Origin: Bacillus sp. AFS015802 | Lineage (GTDB): Bacteria; Bacillota; Bacilli; Bacillales; Bacillaceae_B | Length of the DNA stretch: 64,000 nt | Direction: 5' to 3' | Assembly: GCF_002561455.1 (NCBI RefSeq) | Contig: NZ_NTUP01000007.1 | Location: 1 to 64,000 of the forward strand | Shown here: positions 59,317-64,000 of the stretch, one piece after another | Position numbering within the stretch: the stretch's first letter is position 1 | How the letters are laid out: each line of letters begins with the position of its first letter | The notes under the pieces: generated by a model | Database searches by the model: none | What the model saw: the letters and a program-made list of their open reading frames with translations, nothing else | Told to the model about the DNA's origin: nothing | Program-made: the position numbers and the translations under genes

Positions 59317-61017
59317 ATGTTTAAACAAAACGCTGGTGAGAAGTTAATTGATCTTTTGATTGAATGGGGAGTCGACCATATTTACGGCATGCCCGGGGAC
59401 TCCATCAATTCCATTATAGAACCACTTCGAAAAAGACAGGACAAAATCAAATTCATTCAAGTCAGACATGAGGAAGCCGGGGCATTGGCCGCTGCGGCGT
59501 ATGCAAAATTAACGGGGAAACTGGGTGTTTGCACGGCGATTGCCGGTCCAGGGGCGATCCATCTTCTGAATGGATTATATGATGCGAAGCTTGATAGAGC
59601 ACCGGTATTGGCCATCACCGGCCAAGTGGAAACGGACCTTTTAGGGACGGACTCTTTCCAAGAAGTCAATCTTGAGAGAATGTTCGATGATGTCGCAGTT
59701 TATAACCAGCGCATCATGTCCGCTGAGCAGCTCCCTGCCGTTGTCAATCAGGCCATCCGGACGGCCTATGCAAAAAAAGGAGTATCGGTGCTCACCATCC
59801 CGGATGACATCCCCCGCTTTGAAGTGGGAAAAGAAGCCCGTGTGACGGCTCATTTTGCAGTGAAGCAAGAAATTTCCCCGCTCCCTGAGGATTTACAGAG
59901 AGCGAAAGAAATCATTGATGGTGCGGAAAAGCCGATCATCCTTGCAGGAAAAGGCGTCCATGGGCATCGGGAAACATTATTATCCTTTGCTGAAAAAGTG
60001 GGGGCACCCATCGTGTTGACTCTTCCGGGTAAAGGGGTCATCCCTGATAAGCACCCCTATTGCTTGGGTGGTCTCGGTCTGATCGGGACAAAGCCTTCGT
60101 ATGAAGCGATGCAGGAAGCCGATATGCTCATGATGATCGGGACTTCATTCCCGTTCACTGGATTTCTGCCTGACAATGCAAAGACCATTCACATTGACAT
60201 CGATCCTACCCAAATCGGGAAGCGCTACCCGGTTGATGCAGGTCTCGCAGGAGATGCCGCCACTTCCCTCAAGTGGCTGACGGAGCATGTTTCAAGGAAA
60301 GAAGATCGTACATTCCTGGAGAAGAATCAGGACAGAACGAACAAATGGTGGGAAAAGTTAGAGGCACAAGAGGAGGACGGATCGGTTCCCCTCAAGCCAC
60401 AGAGGCTGATTCACGCTCTCAAGGAAGTCGCGTCCGATGACGCCATCCTGTCTGTGGATGTTGGAAACGTCACGGTTTGGATGGCCCGGCACTTCCCTAT
60501 TACCAATCAGTCCTTCGTCATTTCAAGCTGGCTTGCGACCCTCGGCTGCGGCCTGCCAGGTGCCATCGCCGGTCAAATCGCCCATCCCCATCGGCAGGTA
60601 TTTGCGATTTGCGGGGACGGCGGATTCGCCATGACAATGGCGGACTTCGTCACAGCGGTCAAATATGACTTACCCATCATCGTCGTGATCCTAAACAATC
60701 ATAAGATTGCCATGATCAAGTTCGAGCAGGAAGTCATGGGGAATATCGAGTTCGGCACGAACCTTCAGAACCCGGACTTCGCCAAATACGCCGAAGCCTG
60801 CGGAGGAGTGGGATACCGGGTCGAACGCCCGGAGGACATCCTGCCATCACTCCAAAAGGCCATCCAACAAAAGAAACCATGCATCATCGACGTAGTCGTC
60901 GACGCAGACGAAGCACCAATGCCTGCGAAAATCCAATTCTCCCAGGCTGCCGGCTATACCAAGCACATGCTGAAACAACTATTTGAGGAAGGAAAGTTTG
61001 ACCTTCCGCCACTATAA
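59317..61017 (+). CDS. Thiamine-diphosphate enzyme, pyruvate oxidase-like (YdaP/PoxB type)
   Basis: 566 residues. Three domains: PYR ([20 protein letters not shown] with the catalytic Glu), FAD/DHS-like middle (about 190-325) and PP ([29 protein letters not shown], the GDG-x25-NN ThDP motif). Converts pyruvate to acetate or acetyl phosphate with CO2; the exact acceptor is unclear. B. subtilis YdaP is a general-stress protein, but no sigma-B promoter was seen here. ATG 59317 has GGAGAGGAG upstream. Confidence 0.87.
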   Translation: MFKQNAGEKLIDLLIEWGVDHIYGMPGDSINSIIEPLRKRQDKIKFIQVRHEEAGALAAAAYAKLTGKLGVCTAIAGPGAIHLLNGLYDAKLDRAPVLAITGQVETDLLGTDSFQEVNLERMFDDVAVYNQRIMSAEQLPAVVNQAIRTAYAKKGVSVLTIPDDIPRFEVGKEARVTAHFAVKQEISPLPEDLQRAKEIIDGAEKPIILAGKGVHGHRETLLSFAEKVGAPIVLTLPGKGVIPDKHPYCLGGLGLIGTKPSYEAMQEADMLMMIGTSFPFTGFLPDNAKTIHIDIDPTQIGKRYPVDAGLAGDAATSLKWLTEHVSRKEDRTFLEKNQDRTNKWWEKLEAQEEDGSVPLKPQRLIHALKEVASDDAILSVDVGNVTVWMARHFPITNQSFVISSWLATLGCGLPGAIAGQIAHPHRQVFAICGDGGFAMTMADFVTAVKYDLPIIVVILNNHKIAMIKFEQEVMGNIEFGTNLQNPDFAKYAEACGGVGYRVERPEDILPSLQKAIQQKKPCIIDVVVDADEAPMPAKIQFSQAAGYTKHMLKQLFEEGKFDLPPL

Positions 61018-61021
61018 GAAA

Positions 61022-61056
61022 GAGGGACGGACCTTGAAATCGAAGGTCCGTCCCTT
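61022..61056. terminator. Bidirectional terminator after the oxidase gene
   Basis: GGGACGGACCTT and AAGGTCCGTCCC form a 12-bp stem over a 7-base loop. Another AAGGTCCGTCCCTCTT follows at 61073-61088. Confidence 0.75.
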
Positions 61057-61107
61057 ACATTTTTCGAGAAACAAGGTCCGTCCCTCTTAATGTTTACGGA
61101 ATCCAGA

Positions 61108-61794
61108 TTATTTTTTGAAGCGGTATCCGACGCCCCAAATGGTTTCAATAAATTCAGGGGTTGAAGGATCCTGCTCTATTTTCTCTCTGATTTTCCTGAT
61201 ATGAACGGTCACCGTCGTAATGTCTCCCAACGAATCATATCCCCAAATCCGTTCGAATAAGTGTTCTTTACTGAAAACCCTGTCCGGATGGGTCGCGAGG
61301 AAAACCAATAAGTCGAACTCCTTGGCGGTAAATGTTTTTTCTTCCTTATCGACGTATACTCTGCGTGAGTCTAAATCGACCACAAGATTCTTAATCTCGA
61401 TTTCCTTTTTCTTTTCTTCTCGGTTGATTAATTGGTTATATCTGGAAATATGGGCTTTCACCCTGGCCACCAGTTCACTCGGAGTGAACGGTTTTACGAT
61501 ATAATCGTCTGCTCCTCGATCAAATCCCCGGATTTTGTCAATGTCTTCTTTTCTTGCGGTAACCATTAGAATCGGAATGTCCAGAAACTCCCTCAGTTTC
61601 TTGCATAACTGTAAACCATCGATGCCCGGCAGCATTAAATCTAACAAAATCAAACTGTAGGAATGCACCCTTGCCAGGTTCAGCCCTTCCTCTCCGGTCG
61701 ATGCAATATCACTATCAAATCCATTCACCTCTAAATAATCCCTCTCTAATTCAGCAATATCCGTCTCATCTTCTATGATCAATATTTTTTGCAC
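61108..61794 (-). CDS. Response regulator, OmpR/PhoB family
   Basis: 228 residues. Receiver domain 1-118 with Asp52 (LILLDLMLPGIDG), acidic pocket Glu8-Asp9 and Lys101 (VKPF), then a winged-helix DNA-binding domain (about 130-226: TAKEFDLLVFLATHPDRVFSKEHLFERIWGYDSLGDITTVTVHIRKIREKI). GTG 61794 lies 1 base after the kinase stop, with AAGGTGA upstream. The 11-bp direct repeats at 63731-63769 are a good candidate for its binding site. Confidence 0.93.
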   Translation of the reverse strand: MQKILIIEDETDIAELERDYLEVNGFDSDIASTGEEGLNLARVHSYSLILLDLMLPGIDGLQLCKKLREFLDIPILMVTARKEDIDKIRGFDRGADDYIVKPFTPSELVARVKAHISRYNQLINREEKKKEIEIKNLVVDLDSRRVYVDKEEKTFTAKEFDLLVFLATHPDRVFSKEHLFERIWGYDSLGDITTVTVHIRKIREKIEQDPSTPEFIETIWGVGYRFKK

Positions 61795-61795
61795 G

Positions 61796-62881
61796 TTAGT
61801 TCACCTTTTTCAATGTAAAATAAATACTCGTCCCCACTCCAGGCTCACTAACTGCCCAAATCTTCCCACCGTGATTTTCAATTATTTTCTTGGCTATCGA
61901 TAGGCCAAGTCCGGTTCCTCCCGTGGCTGAGTTTCTCGAAACGTCTGTCCGATAGAAGCTGTCAAAGATATAAGGTACATCCTTGGCCGGGATTCCGCTC
62001 CCGTTATCTTTGATTTCTACCTGGACTTCACTCTGTTTCTCACTCAGAATGACTTGAATTTCTTTATATGCTTTATCCATATATTTTAAACTGTTTTGTG
62101 TAATATTCATGACGACCCTATTTAGTTTTTCCCTATCCGCCTCAACGATATAAGACTCATGATCATCATGATACAGGACAGCTTTCCCTTTCTCTTTTTC
62201 AAGCCTTAAAGAAAGTTCTTCAATGTAATCATCAAAATAGTGGTTCAGATTTACCTTCTCAAACATGAACGGCAATTGTTCCAGGTCCAGCTTGGAATAA
62301 AGAAACAATTCATCAATGAGAGTGTCCATATCATGAGCATTTTTCTCAATCTTAGACATGTAGCGATTCAATTTCTCAGGAGTACTTGCCACTCCATCTT
62401 GAATGCCGCTCACATATCCTTTAATCGATGTTAAAGGTGTTTTTAAATCATGAGAAATACTGGCGATGAGCTCCTCACGATTCAATTCGTATTGCTTTTG
62501 AAGAGCTGCTGCTTCCTTCAGTTTAAGGCGCATATCTTCAAAGGTATTCGACAATCGGCCTAACTCATCTTTCTTCTCTGACGCACAGCTATCATCAAGG
62601 TTACCTTCACTGATTTTTGTTGCTGCTAATGACAACCTTTTAATAGGCTCTATGATACTCCTGGAAATATAATAGGTCAGTAAGCCGTTGGTGATGACTA
62701 CTATCAGGATCATTGCCCCAAAACGAAAGCTATTAAAAAATTGTAAGTCTTCTCCTTCCGGCTTCATGCCCATCGCATAAAAAAACAAATATCCAGCAAC
62801 GAACTCGACCAGGATTAATCCGAGAATGGGAATGACAATCATTCCTATATTCGATAAGATCAGTCTTTTCTTTATGGACAT
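61796..62881 (-). CDS. Sensor histidine kinase
   Basis: 361 residues. Two helices (about 8-35 and 53-73) enclose only a short extracellular loop, so sensing is membrane-linked. HAMP about 74-126, dimerisation/phosphoacceptor SISHDLKTPLTSIKGYV (His144), ATPase with MNITQNSLKYM, KDNGSGIPAKDVPYIFDSFYRTD and GGTGLGLSIAKKI. Encoded upstream of its response regulator; the order kinase-then-regulator is the less common one. Confidence 0.93.
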   Translation of the reverse strand: MSIKKRLILSNIGMIVIPILGLILVEFVAGYLFFYAMGMKPEGEDLQFFNSFRFGAMILIVVITNGLLTYYISRSIIEPIKRLSLAATKISEGNLDDSCASEKKDELGRLSNTFEDMRLKLKEAAALQKQYELNREELIASISHDLKTPLTSIKGYVSGIQDGVASTPEKLNRYMSKIEKNAHDMDTLIDELFLYSKLDLEQLPFMFEKVNLNHYFDDYIEELSLRLEKEKGKAVLYHDDHESYIVEADREKLNRVVMNITQNSLKYMDKAYKEIQVILSEKQSEVQVEIKDNGSGIPAKDVPYIFDSFYRTDVSRNSATGGTGLGLSIAKKIIENHGGKIWAVSEPGVGTSIYFTLKKVN

Positions 62882-63076
62882 ACCATCACCTGCTCCAACT
62901 CAAATTCTCCTGTACAAGGAGAGTTTGGGCTGTCAGGATGACCAGACAGCCTCTTCATTCCTATTCCATTATTCGTCCATCTTCTATATAAAATACCCGT
63001 TCACATAGATGGAGATAAATTCCCATAATAAAAGGGTGCAATCCGGGAGATCTCAACCGTCCGACGACCCCAGTTT

Positions 63077-63598
63077 TTATTTATTTAACTCCCTTTGATT
63101 AGATTTGTCTGCCGTTAAAAAACAATCATACTTAATAAAGCCAATAAAAATAAACATTGATCCGAAAATATTACAGGCAACTCTGAACCAGTGTACGATT
63201 TTGAATTCACGCACGGTCTGTTTTAGAAATTCTACAGAATGAACGTCAGCCCCTTCAATGAACAGAATCTCATTTCTCGGCCACTCGAATAAGATAGAAG
63301 CCGCCCCTTCTAATATGATAGCCAGCAGGCTGAGCAGTACCCACTTTCTTGCCGGCTTGATTTTCCACGCTAAGATCGCTGCAAAAACACCAGTGACTAT
63401 ACTTACGAACCCTAATGGTGGAAAGTAGGTATGAGGACTTGCGACTTCCATCCATTCCATCGAGGACTCCAATGTCTCCGGTATGTTGTGAAAGATATTT
63501 GGATAGACCATAAATGTATTGAGGAGGATGCTTCCTAAAATGATCCATTGTATCCATAAGTGGGATAAAGTTGAGTAATAGCCTAATTTTTTTATCAT
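63077..63598 (-). CDS. Four-helix membrane protein, DUF1772-like
   Basis: 173 residues. Helices at about 16-33, 61-80, 86-104 and 141-160. FEWPRNEIL followed by HWFRVACNIFGSMFIFIGF resembles the DUF1772/anthrone-oxygenase-like family (WxxRN and W-R-x-x-N positions). Function unknown. ATG 63598 follows AAAAGGAG. The gene directly downstream of the four-unit regulator site; the histidine kinase starts 195 bases after its stop, so it may be the main target or co-regulated. Confidence 0.62.
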   Translation of the reverse strand: MIKKLGYYSTLSHLWIQWIILGSILLNTFMVYPNIFHNIPETLESSMEWMEVASPHTYFPPLGFVSIVTGVFAAILAWKIKPARKWVLLSLLAIILEGAASILFEWPRNEILFIEGADVHSVEFLKQTVREFKIVHWFRVACNIFGSMFIFIGFIKYDCFLTADKSNQRELNK

Positions 63599-63707
63599 GT
63601 GATAAACTCCTTTTCATTTTTAATTTTTCATATAAACTTTGAATCATTTACTCAGTGTCCGATTTTTACTGCTGAAACATAATGATTAACCCTCTCCCTC
63701 ATTCGGT

Positions 63708-63769
63708 AATATCCTCATCTTAATGAGGAATTCTAAAGCCATTCTTATGTATTTCTTAAGGAATTCTTA
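63708..63769 (-). promoter_or_regulatory. Four 11-bp direct repeats plus -10: OmpR-family regulator site
   Basis: Plus strand hexamers TTCTAA (63731), TTCTTA (63742), TTCTTA (63753) and TTCTTA (63764) repeat exactly every 11 bp. On the minus strand the most promoter-proximal unit, TTAGAA, is 17 bases from GATATT (63713-63708), so it also serves as the -35. This is the layout of PhoP/OmpR-type activated promoters and reads toward the DUF1772-like gene. Confidence 0.7.
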
Positions 63770-63824
63770 AATAAATATCTTATTTAACAACCACCGCATA
63801 TCCCCCCAAATTTTATTGCCAATT

Positions 63825-63857
63825 AGAAAAAGACACCCGAAAAGGAGTGTCTTTAAC
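63825..63857 (-). terminator. Terminator of the gene running in from the right edge
   Basis: Minus strand AAGACAC and GTGTCTT form a stem over TCCTTTTCGG, then TTTC. Confidence 0.7.
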
Positions 63858-63872
63858 TATAGCTATTTAGAA

Positions 63873-64000
63873 TCATTCAACGTTCTTTTTCTTTACGGGA
63901 ATCCAAATCTCACTTCTATACTTTGGATCGCCTGTGTCCTTGCTCTCATTCCAAAGAATTTCAGGACCTTCCACTGCTTCATAGCCTGAGGTTGGAAACC
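63873..64000 (-). CDS. GyrI-like effector-binding domain protein, C-terminal part only
   Basis: Only the last 41 codons lie in the window, frame ending TGA 63875-63873. The end reads [16 protein letters not shown], then [18 protein letters not shown]: the GyrI-like small-molecule-binding fold (GYExxEGP and EIWIPV), found alone or fused to AraC/MerR regulators. The gene continues beyond 64000. Confidence 0.75.
   Translation of the reverse strand, partial: FPTSGYEAVEGPEILWNESKDTGDPKYRSEIWIPVKKKNVE

Overview
The window looks like the chromosome of a low-to-medium GC Bacillaceae member (Bacillus sensu lato, Rossellomorea-like; I cannot fix the species). Positions 1-19 kb carry the classic Bacillus block mdh-icd-citZ-ytwI / ytvI / fxsA-pyk-pfkA-accA-accD-gntR-ytsJ-dnaE / ytrH-ytrI, with strong AGGAGG-type ribosome binding sites, frequent GTG/TTG starts, CcpA-type cre sites and many rho-independent terminators. 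YtvI and the YtrH/YtrI pair point to a spore former.

Layout. 0-5 kb: a MaoC-type protein with a full cre match at its promoter, then the citrate branch citZ-icd-mdh. 5-19 kb: membrane proteins YtwI, YtvI and FxsA; lower glycolysis (pfkA-pyk); the malonyl-CoA entry to fatty-acid synthesis (accDA), grouped with an NADPH-forming malic enzyme and a FadR-type GntR regulator whose likely operator lies ahead of the operon; the replicative polymerase DnaE; and two sporulation proteins. 19-31 kb: accessory genes, namely an ECF sigma/DUF4179 pair, a five-gene operon of small-molecule-modifying enzymes with an exporter (MFS, two alpha/beta hydrolases, an APH-type kinase, GNAT), a DUF4362/DUF3221 lipoprotein, the alternative lipid II flippase Amj, a cytidine-deaminase-like protein and a YtbD-like exporter. 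31-37 kb: two more ECF sigma systems, a quinone reductase and a candidate small RNA. 37-42 kb: a 1363-residue secreted phosphodiester glycosidase/metallophosphatase with a PhoP-like box. 42-50 kb: compact operons of GNAT, NUDIX, HAD, VOC-DinB and similar enzymes. 50-53 kb: an ABC-2 exporter, one permease of which has an in-frame stop, divergent from a double-MerR regulator. 53-64 kb: secreted TolB-like protein and lipase, gpmA, pyruvate oxidase, and a two-component system next to a four-unit 11-bp repeat typical of OmpR-family sites.

The most unusual structure is non-coding. (i) Three copies of a composite element of about 190 bp hold four short palindromes built on AAGCGGA...TCCGCTT with near-constant spacing (51-52, 61-62, 51-52 bp), each next to a terminator. 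(ii) Two unrelated arrays of five direct repeats share a 20-21 bp period (ATTGCGTCA type near 19.4 kb, CCCGCATGATT type near 55.2 kb). (iii) There are a likely stand-alone ~90-nt RNA, a remnant of a lost divergent regulator gene beside a duplicated operator-like unit, and an ECF operon whose anti-sigma ectodomain resembles the lipoprotein encoded in the same operon. No rRNA, tRNA, CRISPR array, prophage or intact insertion sequence was seen.
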